A stretch of 18,259 bases of DNA from positions 1-18,259 of the forward strand of contig SKZX01000017.1 of the NCBI GenBank assembly GCA_007127175.1, given 5' to 3'. Positions 7,966 through 15,623 of the stretch are shown here, piece after piece. This stretch comes from Desulfobacterales bacterium. Its GTDB lineage: Bacteria > Desulfobacterota > Desulfobacteria > Desulfobacterales > Desulfosalsimonadaceae. The translations under genes and the position numbers were made by a program. The notes under the pieces were generated by a model, which saw only the letters and a program-made list of their open reading frames with translations, was not told where the DNA came from and ran no database searches. How positions within the stretch are numbered: position 1 is the stretch's first letter; every line of letters starts with the position of its first letter.

Positions 7966-8003
7966 CGGCAATACCGCTTTTACAGGGGACGCAGAAAAAA
8001 GCC

Positions 8004-9806
8004 ATGGTGATCAAAAAGCACATTCCAGACTTGAAGGAGCGGCACATCCGGCTGATCGGCTATGTCTGGGAGAACTGGGTCCCGCTGGCTGTTGCCGCCT
8101 TTTGCATGGTGGTGGTCGCTGCGACCACATCGGCGACCGCTTTTCTGGTCAAGCCGGTCCTGGATGAAATTTTCATGGCAAAAAACGAGCAGATGCTGAT
8201 GCTCATGCCGATTCTGGTGCTGGTCCTTTATGTTTTGCGTGCGCTGGCCATGTACGGCGAACAATACTTCATGCATTATGTGGGTGAGCGCATCATCAGA
8301 AAATTTCGCGACCAGCTGTATGCTAAAATCTCGGAGCTGTCGCTTTCCTTTTATTTCCGCCACAAGACCGGCGTGTTGATGTCGCGGATCACAAATGATG
8401 TGAACATTATCAAGAATATGGTGTCCAAGGCCGTGGCCGGCGGCCTTGGCGATGTGTTCACCATCCTTGGGCTTATTTTTGTGATTTTTTACAGGGACTG
8501 GAAGCTGGCCATCATCGCCATGATCGTTTTGCCGGTGGCCTTTTATCCCATATATGAGTTCGGCCGGCGCGTCCGGCGGTTTTCAACCAAAAGCCAGGAA
8601 AGCATGGCCGAGCTGAATGCATTTCTGCATGAAACCTTCTGGGGCAACAAGATCGTCAAGGCCTTTGGCATGGAGGATTCGGAAAAGGAGCGGTTTTATG
8701 CGAAAAATGAAAAGGTGTTCCGGTTCGAGGTAAAAACCATAAAGGCCAAGGCCCTGGCCTCCCCTGTCATGGAGCTGCTTGGGGGGATCGGCGTTGCCCT
8801 GATTATCTGGTACGGGGGGTCGGCCGTTATCCGGGGGGATGCCACGCCCGGCAATTTTTTTTCTTTCATGACCGCGGTCATGCTGCTTTACGGGCCGGTT
8901 AAAAAAATGAGCAAGCTCAACAATATCATCCAGCAGGGACTGGCGGCCGTCGACCGGGTATTCGACATCCTTGAGACGGAAACGGATGTCCGGGAACCTG
9001 CGAATCCGGCTGCCCTGTCTCCGCCCCCCCATCGCATAACGTTTAAAAATGTCACGTTTTTTTATGATGCGACAGAACCGGTCCTTGAATGCGTCAACCT
9101 GGAGGTATCCCCCGGTGAGCGCCTGGGCATTGTCGGCACTTCCGGGGGGGGGAAAACGTCCCTGGTGAACCTGATTCCCCGTTTCTACGACGTGACCGGT
9201 GGTTCAATATGCATAGACGGCATCGATATCCGGGACGTTCCCATAAAAGCGCTCCGGGAGCGCATAGCCATCGTGACCCAGGAGCCGATCCTGTTTAACG
9301 ATACCATCCGGAACAATATCGCATACGGTAACCCGGAGGCAGACGACCATGCAGTCTTCAGCGCCGCGGAAGCCGCCTATATTCATGAGTTTATCTGTCA
9401 GCTCCCCAAAGGCTATCACACGACCATCGGCGAGTTGGGCAACCGCCTTTCCGGGGGGCAGAAGCAGCGCATGTGCATTGCCCGTGCACTGCTCAAGAAC
9501 ACCCCCATACTCATCCTTGACGAGGCGACCTCCGCCCTTGACACGGAATCCGAAGACCTTGTACAAAAGGCGCTGCTCAATCTCATGCAGGGGCGTACGT
9601 CGTTTGTCATTGCCCACAGGCTGACGACCATATTGGACGCCGACCGGTTGATCGTCCTTTCGGGCGGGCGGATCGTGGAAGAAGGGGATCATGACTTTCT
9701 GCTGTCGCTCAAGGGCGAGTATTACAGGCTTTACCAGCGGCAGTTTGAAAACGGCCACGATGCGGAAGGGGCTGGTAGCGCCGGCAGCATGGAAAACAGC
9801 CAATAG
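8004..9806 (+). CDS. msbA: MsbA, lipid A export ABC transporter permease/ATPase
   Basis: Homodimeric half-transporter that flips core-lipid A from the inner to the outer leaflet of the inner membrane. The 600-residue product (E. coli 582) has an N-terminal membrane domain with about six helices (first about residues 26-49) and a C-terminal ATPase. The latter shows Walker A GTSGGGKT (378-385), Q-loop Gln426, signature LSGGQ (483-487), Walker B ending Asp506-Glu507 and switch His538. The ATG at 8004 fits the family; the frame is open further upstream into lpxB, but that extension is unrelated sequence. A CAGGGGA lies about 14 bases upstream, rather far for a ribosome-binding site. Identity as MsbA rather than another exporter rests on its position between lpxB and lptF. 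Confidence 0.92.
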   Translation: MVIKKHIPDLKERHIRLIGYVWENWVPLAVAAFCMVVVAATTSATAFLVKPVLDEIFMAKNEQMLMLMPILVLVLYVLRALAMYGEQYFMHYVGERIIRKFRDQLYAKISELSLSFYFRHKTGVLMSRITNDVNIIKNMVSKAVAGGLGDVFTILGLIFVIFYRDWKLAIIAMIVLPVAFYPIYEFGRRVRRFSTKSQESMAELNAFLHETFWGNKIVKAFGMEDSEKERFYAKNEKVFRFEVKTIKAKALASPVMELLGGIGVALIIWYGGSAVIRGDATPGNFFSFMTAVMLLYGPVKKMSKLNNIIQQGLAAVDRVFDILETETDVREPANPAALSPPPHRITFKNVTFFYDATEPVLECVNLEVSPGERLGIVGTSGGGKTSLVNLIPRFYDVTGGSICIDGIDIRDVPIKALRERIAIVTQEPILFNDTIRNNIAYGNPEADDHAVFSAAEAAYIHEFICQLPKGYHTTIGELGNRLSGGQKQRMCIARALLKNTPILILDEATSALDTESEDLVQKALLNLMQGRTSFVIAHRLTTILDADRLIVLSGGRIVEEGDHDFLLSLKGEYYRLYQRQFENGHDAEGAGSAGSMENSQ

Positions 9807-9815
9807 AGGACGGGT

Positions 9816-11009
9816 ATGGGAAGCAGGACATTAAACAGGTATGTGTTTTTCGAGCTGATTCCGCCTTTTGTCATGAGCCTGGCTTTTTTCATGTTCGTAT
9901 TCCTCATGGGGCAGCTTCTCGATATTACGAACCTGATCGTCAACTACCAGGTGAGCCTGGCCGTTTTTGCCCTTCTCCTTGTGCTTTCACTCCCGTATTT
10001 CCTGGTGTACATCATCCCCATGGCCACCATGATGAGCGTTTTACTGACCTTCCTTCGCATGTCCGGCGACAACGAGATCGTTGCCCTGAAGGCGGGCGGC
10101 GTCAGCATGTACCGACTGCTTCCGCCGGTTCTGGGTTTTGCTTTCATTTGCATGGTCGCCACCGGCGTCATGGGTCTTTACGGTATGCCATGGGGGAAGA
10201 GCGCCTATGAGCAGCTGGCGCTCGACGTGGCCCGTACCAATTTCAACATTGCCTTAAGGCCCAACACGTTCAATGATGCTTTCCCGGGGGTGGTGTTTTA
10301 CGTCAACGATATCGATCAGCAAACCCGTGAGCTGAAAGACGTGTTTATCGAAGACCGGCGGGACGAGGCGGTGCGCAGCACGGTGATCGCGCCCCGTGGG
10401 TACCTGTTCGAGGGGGAAGACCCGTATGTCTTTACCTTGCGGCTGTACAACGGCATGGTCAACAACGTTCAGATAGACACGCGCTCCGCCCATGCGACCC
10501 GCTTCAACACCTATGACATCCGCCTTGCGCTTCACCAGCAGGCGACCGACAGCCGTGAACGGAAGCAGGACAGAAGGGAAATGATGCTTTCCGAACTCAT
10601 TGAATACGTCAACACGGCGGAAACCAGAAACAGGCGGTACTATTCGATCCTGATGGAGCTGCACATGAAGTTTTCAATTCCGTTCGCCTGCATCGCGCTT
10701 GCCGTGCTGGCTGTTCCCCTGGGCATACAGACCCTGACATCCAGGCGTGCGGCCGGCCTTGGGATCGGCCTGATCTGTTTCCTTTTCTATTACCTGCTGC
10801 TTTCCACGGGCATGATCCTGGGGGAAACCGGGGTCATCTCCCCGGCGGTCGGCATGTGGATGCCGAATATCATCATGGGTGGGCTGGGCATCTATTTGTG
10901 GGTAAAGACCGCCAGGGACAGCCCCGTCGCGCTTCTGGAATCCTTGCGCGACGTTTTGGGGAGAATTTTAGCCAGGATAGGGCGCCGCTTCGGATATCCC
11001 GGGGCCTGA
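9816..11009 (+). CDS. lptF: LptF, LPS export permease subunit
   Basis: One of two membrane subunits of the LptB2FG ABC transporter that extracts LPS from the inner membrane and feeds it to the Lpt bridge. The 397-residue YjgP/YjgQ-family protein opens with LNRYVFFELIPPFVMSLAFF, has paired N-terminal membrane helices followed by the conserved NEIVALKAGGVSMYRLLPP coupling segment, a periplasmic domain of about 170 residues, and a C-terminal helical cluster (IPFACIALAVLAVPLGIQ). A short basic cytoplasmic tail follows the last helix, making it slightly longer than E. coli LptF (366). The ATG at 9816 lies 9 bp after msbA. The ATPase LptB is not in the window. Confidence 0.92.
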   Translation: MGSRTLNRYVFFELIPPFVMSLAFFMFVFLMGQLLDITNLIVNYQVSLAVFALLLVLSLPYFLVYIIPMATMMSVLLTFLRMSGDNEIVALKAGGVSMYRLLPPVLGFAFICMVATGVMGLYGMPWGKSAYEQLALDVARTNFNIALRPNTFNDAFPGVVFYVNDIDQQTRELKDVFIEDRRDEAVRSTVIAPRGYLFEGEDPYVFTLRLYNGMVNNVQIDTRSAHATRFNTYDIRLALHQQATDSRERKQDRREMMLSELIEYVNTAETRNRRYYSILMELHMKFSIPFACIALAVLAVPLGIQTLTSRRAAGLGIGLICFLFYYLLLSTGMILGETGVISPAVGMWMPNIIMGGLGIYLWVKTARDSPVALLESLRDVLGRILARIGRRFGYPGA

Positions 11010-11074
11010 ACCGGGTTTTCTTCAGGCGGAGATGATTTTTGGGGGCCATGCACTGAAATGAAAATGGCAGCAAC

Positions 11075-12154
11075 ATGACGGTCATTCATCGCTACATTAT
11101 CGCGAACTATATGAAATATTTCGCCATTGTCCTGGTGATGGTGGTGCTGATATACCTTGCCATCGATTTTTTCAGCAGGGTCGACCGGTTTCTGGCGTCC
11201 CCCGTGTCCGGATACGATACAGCGCTGTACTTTGTTTACAAGCTTCCCCTGATTGTTTCACAAATAACCCCCATCGGCGTTCTGCTGGCCGTTCTGGTCG
11301 TTTTCGGCCTCATGAGCAGGAACAACGAGTTGATCGCATTGAAAAGCGGGGGCATAAGCCCGTTTTACCTGCTCAAGCCCATTGCCGTGGCGGGTGTGGT
11401 GTTTTCCCTGGCCCTGTTTGTATTCTCTGAAGTGGCAGTCCCGGTCAGTATTGCAAAATCCAATGAGATCGATGCCCGGCGGCGGGGGGTGGAAAACCGG
11501 GGTATGCTGTCTTCGCAGAAGGACATCTGGATCCGTCATGCCCGGGGGCTTGCACACGTCCGGTATTTTCACCCCCGCGAGGAGGCCCTTTTCGGTGTCA
11601 GCCTGTATTTCATGGATGACCCTTATCGGTTGACCCGCCGCATCGATGCACAAAAGGCCGTATACACCGACGGCCGGTGGCTGTTTTTTGAAAGCATGGT
11701 TCAGCATTTTGGAAAGGAAGGAAGCGGCATCCAGATCGATTTTCTGGAAGAAGCCGCCTTTGAGCTGGACCTGGCGCCTTCCGATTTTCAGCGGATTATC
11801 GTCGACGCCGAGGAAATGGGTTTCCTTACGTTGCGGCGATATATCGCACGCGTTGATGCGGAAGGCTATGACGCCACAAAATACCGGGTGGATTTTTACG
11901 GCAAAACCGCTTTTCCCTTCGTCTGCCTGATCATGGCGCTCATGGGGTCCGCCATCGCCCTGCGCGGCAAGACCAGAGACAGCATGGCGGTCAGTTTCGC
12001 TTACGGCATTGTGCTCGCTTTTGCCTACTGGTCTGTCTACAGTTTCACCCTGTCCATGGGATACGGAGGGCTTCTGCCATCGTGGCTTTCCGCCTGGGCG
12101 GCCAATATCCTTTTTGGCCTGGGGACCGGTCTTCTGCTTTTATATATCGAATAA
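11075..12154 (+). CDS. lptG: LptG, LPS export permease subunit
   Basis: Partner of LptF in the LPS-extraction transporter. The 359-residue product (E. coli LptG 360) starts with the family pattern IHRYIIANYMKYFAIVLVMV, followed by DFFSRVDRF at the end of helix 1. It has the coupling segment MSRNNELIALKSGGISPFYL, a periplasmic domain, and C-terminal helices (FPFVCLIMALMGSAIALRGK, then YGIVLAFAYWSVYSF). The assignment as LptG rather than a second LptF rests on this N-terminus and on the usual lptF-lptG order. A 65-bp spacer precedes it and the ribosome-binding site is weak (GGCAG). Its TAA overlaps an in-frame ATG of the following lpxK frame (12154). Confidence 0.91.
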   Translation: MTVIHRYIIANYMKYFAIVLVMVVLIYLAIDFFSRVDRFLASPVSGYDTALYFVYKLPLIVSQITPIGVLLAVLVVFGLMSRNNELIALKSGGISPFYLLKPIAVAGVVFSLALFVFSEVAVPVSIAKSNEIDARRRGVENRGMLSSQKDIWIRHARGLAHVRYFHPREEALFGVSLYFMDDPYRLTRRIDAQKAVYTDGRWLFFESMVQHFGKEGSGIQIDFLEEAAFELDLAPSDFQRIIVDAEEMGFLTLRRYIARVDAEGYDATKYRVDFYGKTAFPFVCLIMALMGSAIALRGKTRDSMAVSFAYGIVLAFAYWSVYSFTLSMGYGGLLPSWLSAWAANILFGLGTGLLLLYIE

Positions 12155-12198
12155 TGGGCGGTAATCCGGGCTTCGGAGAAAGGGGCCGGCAACAACTC

Positions 12199-13371
12199 AT
12201 GAAGGAAGATTACAGAAGAAAAATCGAGGCCATCATGAATGGCGACGGCTTTTCCGGCAAAACTTCGCTGGGTGCTTTCCTCTTTGCGGCCTCAATGGTC
12301 TACGGTGCCGGTGTGCGGCTGAGAAACGCCTGTTATGACAGTGGTCTTTTCCATGGAAAAGAACTGCCCTGCCGCATTGTTTCAATTGGCAACATCGTCG
12401 CCGGGGGTACGGGAAAGACGCCCATGACGATTGCCGTGGCGGACATGCTCAAACACATGGGGCACCGCCCGGTGATCCTGAGCCGCGGGTATGGCGGTCA
12501 TGCGGAAAAGACCGGGATCGTGGTGTCGGACGGCTATGAGTTGCTCTGCGGGCCGGCTATGGCAGGCGATGAGCCCTTCATGATGGCGTCCAAGAGCAGG
12601 GGGGTGCCGGTACTTGCGGGCAGCGACCGGTACAAAAGCGGAATGCATGCAATATCGGAATTTGATCCGGACGTCATTCTCCTGGACGACGGGTTTCAGC
12701 ACCGGCGGCTGCACCGCAACCTGGACCTGCTGCTTCTGGATGCCGGCAATATGTTCGGGAACGGATATCTGGTGCCGCGCGGCGTTCTGAGGGAGCCTGT
12801 GACTGCGCTCAAGCGAAGCGATGCCGTTATTTTTACGCGCTGCGGGAGCGCTCCCGAGATCCCTGACCATGCGGCAATGGCAGGCCGCCTGACGCGCATT
12901 GCCCCGCAGGCGTCTGAAGGATTGCACGAAAAGCCGGTTTTTCAGTCCAACCACGTGCCGTTTCTAACTGGGATTCGAGAGGGGCATGCGCCATTTCCAA
13001 TGGGTATTCCAACCACCAGCGCCGAATCAGATGTGTCTGTGCTGATGGGATCAAACGTTTTTGTTTTTTCCGGGATCGCGCGGAACAGGGATTTTCTGAC
13101 AGCCGTTGAAACCCATGCAGGGCGTGTCGCCGGGCACATGGCCTTTCCGGATCACCACCCCTACACGGATGCCGAATGCGAAGAAATCATGCGCCGGGCC
13201 GTCGCTGCAGGAGCGGACGTGCTTGCCACCACGGAAAAAGATTATGTGCGGGTCGCCGGTAAAATGCCCGGTGATGTGCCCATTGCCGTTGTCGGTGTCA
13301 AAATTGTTTTTACAGGTGATGATGAAGCCGCATTCGTTCGATTCATCCGTGAGCGGCTCGCCCGATCGTGA
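12199..13371 (+). CDS. lpxK: LpxK, tetraacyldisaccharide 4'-kinase
   Basis: Phosphorylates the 4' position of the lipid A disaccharide at the inner membrane to give lipid IVA. The 390-residue product has a membrane-associating N-terminal helix (GAFLFAASMVYGAGVRLRN), a P-loop GNIVAGGTGKTP at residues 64-75, LSRGYGG (94-100), the DDGFQHRRL motif (163-171) and RGVLREP. The C-terminal half ends with FPDHHPYTDAE and TTEKDYV. It is longer than E. coli LpxK (328), partly because of about 25 residues between HVPF and VFVFSGIAR (roughly 255-285). I chose the ATG at 12199 since the N-terminal helix follows directly; an in-frame ATG at 12154, touching the lptG stop, would add 15 residues but has no ribosome-binding site. 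It is the last gene of the envelope block. Confidence 0.92.
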   Translation: MKEDYRRKIEAIMNGDGFSGKTSLGAFLFAASMVYGAGVRLRNACYDSGLFHGKELPCRIVSIGNIVAGGTGKTPMTIAVADMLKHMGHRPVILSRGYGGHAEKTGIVVSDGYELLCGPAMAGDEPFMMASKSRGVPVLAGSDRYKSGMHAISEFDPDVILLDDGFQHRRLHRNLDLLLLDAGNMFGNGYLVPRGVLREPVTALKRSDAVIFTRCGSAPEIPDHAAMAGRLTRIAPQASEGLHEKPVFQSNHVPFLTGIREGHAPFPMGIPTTSAESDVSVLMGSNVFVFSGIARNRDFLTAVETHAGRVAGHMAFPDHHPYTDAECEEIMRRAVAAGADVLATTEKDYVRVAGKMPGDVPIAVVGVKIVFTGDDEAAFVRFIRERLARS

Positions 13372-13381
13372 CAGAAAAAGC

Positions 13382-13437
13382 AAAAAACCGCACCGCCAGC
13401 CCGGTTGTTCACCGGAAAGATGGCGGTGCGGTTTTTT
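13382..13437. terminator. Bidirectional intrinsic terminator between lpxK and metF
   Basis: A perfect 17-bp inverted repeat: left arm 13382-13398 (AAAAAACCGCACCGCCA) and right arm 13421-13437. The GC-rich core is CCGCACCGCC/GGCGGTGCGG, flanked by an A6 tract on the left and a T6 tract on the right. RNA from either strand therefore ends the stem in a U-run, as expected for a terminator shared by the convergent genes lpxK and metF. The 22-nt loop holds a second small stem, CCGGT (13401-13405) with ACCGG (13411-13415). Confidence 0.93.
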
Positions 13438-13523
13438 GTTAAGCCTTATTGAAACCGTTTCTTTCGATTCCTGTTTCGATTATCCCGACAAGGCGAACCG
13501 AAATCCGAATTCTGAGATGGGTT
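13438..13523. other. Short intergenic segment with no recognised feature
   Basis: These 86 bp between the terminator and the metF stop codon contain no convincing gene, promoter or second hairpin. Two copies of TTTCGATT lie close together, which I take as chance. Confidence 0.6.
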
Positions 13524-14456
13524 CTAATCGATTTCCGGCCGGGGATAGAGACCTGCGCGCTTCACGATATCAGGAACCATTTCTTCCCACTCGATGGCCA
13601 TGATATGAAATCCCTTGACTCCGTCCAATTCTTTGAGCCTCTGAATGGTTTCAATGCAGATGTTGACGCCTTCTTCCGCCTGTTTTTCCTTGGGCGTGTC
13701 GGACATCCGCTTGACAACGTCATCGGGTACATCCATGCCGGGGACACGGTTTTTCATGTATTTTGCCATACCGGCCGATTTGAAGGGTGTCACGCCGGCC
13801 ATGATATACGTCTTTTCGGTGAGGCCGCGGTCCTGGGCCTGTTTCACCCACAGCTCGAATTTGTCGAGGTTGTAGATGCACTGGGTCTGGATGAACTCCG
13901 CACCGGCCTCTATTTTCTTGGCAAGGCGGGGCACGCGGATTTCAAAGGGGTCGGCAAACGGGTTGGCCGCAGCACCCACAAACATCTGCGGCGGGCGCTT
14001 GATATCGGCACCGCCTAAAAATTTGCCCTCGTCGCGCATTTTTCGCGCGGTCCATACGAGCTGCATGGAATCAAGGTCATGGACATTCTGTCCCTGGGGG
14101 TTGTCCCCGAAGGACTGGTGGTCTCCGGACAGGCACAGCAGGTTGAAGATGTCAAAGGATGCCGCGCCAAGGATATCGCTCTGGAGGGCGATCCGGTTCC
14201 GGTCACGGGTGACCATCTGCAGGACCGGCTCGATGCCCATGAGCTTGAGGTGAATACATGTGGCCAGGCTGCTGGTGCGGACCACGGACGTCTGGTTGTC
14301 GGTGACGTTGACGGCATCCACGTATCCCCTGAGCAGTTCGGCTTTTTCCCGTATGGTGTCCGGGTCGCTGCCACGCGGCGGCCCGCATTCCGAGGTGACG
14401 CCCAGGTGGCCGGCTGCCATTATCTTTTCAAGTTTGCTCGGCGTTTTCGCACTCAT
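13524..14456 (-). CDS. metF: MetF, methylenetetrahydrofolate reductase
   Basis: Reduces 5,10-methylene-THF to 5-methyl-THF (or the reverse) on a flavin, in the methyl branch of the Wood-Ljungdahl pathway. The 310-residue TIM-barrel product has VTSECGPPRGSD near the N-terminus; Glu23 matches the catalytic glutamate of MetF (E. coli Glu28). It also has VNVTDNQTSVVRTSSLA, LLCLSGDHQ and IQTQCIYNLDKFELWV, all family hallmarks. Its ATG overlaps the metV stop (ATGA), and GGAGG lies 10 bases upstream within metV. The adjacent metV, mvhD and hdrA indicate the multi-subunit respiratory/acetogenic type of reductase rather than a stand-alone NAD(P)H enzyme. In a sulfate reducer it may run oxidatively; the direction cannot be seen in the sequence. 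Confidence 0.93.
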   Translation of the reverse strand: MSAKTPSKLEKIMAAGHLGVTSECGPPRGSDPDTIREKAELLRGYVDAVNVTDNQTSVVRTSSLATCIHLKLMGIEPVLQMVTRDRNRIALQSDILGAASFDIFNLLCLSGDHQSFGDNPQGQNVHDLDSMQLVWTARKMRDEGKFLGGADIKRPPQMFVGAAANPFADPFEIRVPRLAKKIEAGAEFIQTQCIYNLDKFELWVKQAQDRGLTEKTYIMAGVTPFKSAGMAKYMKNRVPGMDVPDDVVKRMSDTPKEKQAEEGVNICIETIQRLKELDGVKGFHIMAIEWEEMVPDIVKRAGLYPRPEID

Positions 14457-15121
14457 ATCTGCACATCCTCCCTTACCACTTTACGCGGCCCGCCGGCACG
14501 GTCGGTGGACCAGTCCTTGATAGGAAACATTTTTTCATAAAGATCGAGCCTGTCGATCGCCTTCAACCGGTCAATGATCAATTGCCATGCACAGTCAAGG
14601 TCCTTGCTGATCTCGCAGGTGCCCTTGGAGGAGCCGCCGCAGGGACCATTGAGGATCCGCTTGGCGCAGCGGGAGACCGGGCAGATGCCGCCGGTATATG
14701 CCAGGATGCAGTTGCCGCAGGCCTGGCAGCGCTCGGTCCAGAGGCCGCGCTGTTCGGTGACGCCCAGAAAGCAGGTGTTCACGCCGGGATACACCGGTAT
14801 GGAAAGATATTTTTCCGCGGTGAACTGGATGCCCACGCCGCAGGCAATGGATACGATGGCATCATACTGATCCGCGATATCCCGGATTTCTTCAAGGTAT
14901 TCGTGGTCGCACTGCCGCTCGAGGGTCCGCTCGTCTACAGCCGCATCGCGGCCCTGGTTGGCAAAGTACATCCGGAGCGTCGATGCCAGAATGCCCACTT
15001 CCTTTTTGCCGCCGGCTTCACAGACGGTGACGCATTCATTGCAGCCCAAAACGAGGATTTTACTGTGGTCTTTCACGTATTCTATGATTTCCTCGACAGG
15101 CTTCTTGTCCGCAACTATCAT
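14453..15121 (-). CDS. metV: MetV, cysteine-rich partner of methylenetetrahydrofolate reductase
   Basis: MTHFR C-terminal-domain family subunit that accompanies MetF in anaerobes; in acetogens it links MetF to the electron donor. The 222-residue product has an N-terminal motif CNECVTVC (Cys27, Cys30, Cys34), further cysteines in IACGVG and VNTCFLG, and a dense cluster in the second half (RCQACGNC, CPVSRCAKRILNGPCGG, GTCE), suited to iron-sulfur and/or zinc binding. The tail WQLIIDRLKAIDRLDLYEKM is typical of the family. The ATG at 15121 has a GAGG ribosome-binding site about 8 bases upstream. The gene overlaps metF by 4 bp and lies 70 bp after mvhD. Confidence 0.9.
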   Translation of the reverse strand: MIVADKKPVEEIIEYVKDHSKILVLGCNECVTVCEAGGKKEVGILASTLRMYFANQGRDAAVDERTLERQCDHEYLEEIRDIADQYDAIVSIACGVGIQFTAEKYLSIPVYPGVNTCFLGVTEQRGLWTERCQACGNCILAYTGGICPVSRCAKRILNGPCGGSSKGTCEISKDLDCAWQLIIDRLKAIDRLDLYEKMFPIKDWSTDRAGGPRKVVREDVQI

Positions 15122-15157
15122 GGGGTCTGCCTCTCTTTACATTATGGTTATCTTCAG

Positions 15158-15177
15158 GCAGGGGTGTTGTCCCCTGC
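15158..15177. other. Small hairpin in the mvhD-metV spacer
   Basis: A 7-bp perfect stem, GCAGGGG (15158-15164) with CCCCTGC (15171-15177), and a 6-nt loop. It lies between the mvhD stop and the metV start on the transcribed (minus) strand. No U-tract follows on either side, so it is not an intrinsic terminator; RNA processing or differential stability is possible but unproven. Confidence 0.5.
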
Positions 15178-15191
15178 ATCGCTTTAGCAAA

Positions 15192-15623
15192 TCAGGCCGC
15201 ACGCCTGTTTTTTTTCTTCAGCGGGTTGGGGCCCAGATTTCTGATCTTGGCGTCCATCTCCCCGGCGTACTTGACGAACAGCGGCGCGTCGCTCGAAGAA
15301 AGGTTATACATTTCCACCCGTCCTTCATCCGAGCCGATGGAGGCAAGAATCTTCTTTGCCTGCTCGACCCTTTTCCGGGCGCGGAAATTGCCTTTTTTGT
15401 AGTGGCATTCGCCTTCCTTGCAGCCGACCACGTAAACGCCGTCGGCCCCCTTTTCAATGGCGCGAAGCAGATGCCCCACATCCACTTTACCGGTGCACGG
15501 AACGCGAACGATTCTGATGCTGGTCGGATACGTCAGTCTCATGGAACCTGCCAGGTCCGCGGCTGAGTACCCTCAGAAGTTGCAGCAGAACGCCAGGATC
15601 GTCGGATTGAAGTCCTCTGTCAT
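15192..15623 (-). CDS. mvhD: MvhD-type iron-sulfur subunit, selenocysteine-containing (TGA at codon 17 read as Sec)
   Basis: Small [2Fe-2S] electron-transfer subunit that docks on HdrA and passes electrons between partner enzymes. The full 143-residue frame runs from ATG 15623 and contains one in-frame TGA at 15573-15575, codon 17, in the context CCNF-U-GYSAADLAG. Other members of the family have Cys there (CxxC, as in CCNWCSYGGAD), so the codon replaces a cluster ligand, as expected for Sec. Family cysteines Cys43 (VPCTGKVD), Cys68 and Cys73 (GCKEGECHY) follow. A strong ribosome-binding site (GGAGG, 7 bases upstream) and a 4-bp ATGA overlap with hdrA fix this start. Reading only from Met28 (15542) would delete the conserved N-terminus. 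The alternative, a nonsense mutation, is unlikely given the position and the intact remainder. Confidence 0.9.
15538..15567 (-). promoter_or_regulatory. Candidate bacterial SECIS hairpin downstream of the mvhD UGA
   Basis: Counting from the base after the UGA, the RNA can pair CUCA (6-9) with UGAG (32-35), and GGACCU (15-20) with AGGUUCC (24-30) with one bulged U, leaving a GGC loop at 21-23. A loop containing G at this distance, on a stem with a bulged U, resembles the elements bound by SelB in other bacteria. Found by eye; no folding energy was calculated. Confidence 0.6.

Noticed and set aside
7881..8003. Longer msbA start inside lpxB
   Set aside because: The added residues are an out-of-frame reading of lpxB and are unlike any MsbA N-terminus.
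12082..12198. Longer lpxK start (12082 or 12154)
   Set aside because: The 12082 extension is an out-of-frame reading of lptG. The ATG at 12154 is possible but lacks a ribosome-binding site, and the LpxK-like N-terminus begins after 12199.
15158..15177. Intrinsic terminator between mvhD and metV
   Set aside because: The stem has no following U-tract on the transcribed strand, and the downstream genes clearly belong to the same functional unit.
15192..15542. A shorter mvhD starting at the internal ATG at 15542
   Set aside because: It would drop the conserved CCNF-x-GYSAADLAG region and has no ribosome-binding site comparable to the GGAGG before 15623; the frame upstream is family-like and interrupted only by the Sec-position TGA.
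15192..15623. mvhD as a pseudogene broken by a nonsense codon
   Set aside because: The only stop is TGA, it falls on a cluster-ligand cysteine position, a SECIS-like hairpin follows, and the rest of the frame and its spacing are intact.
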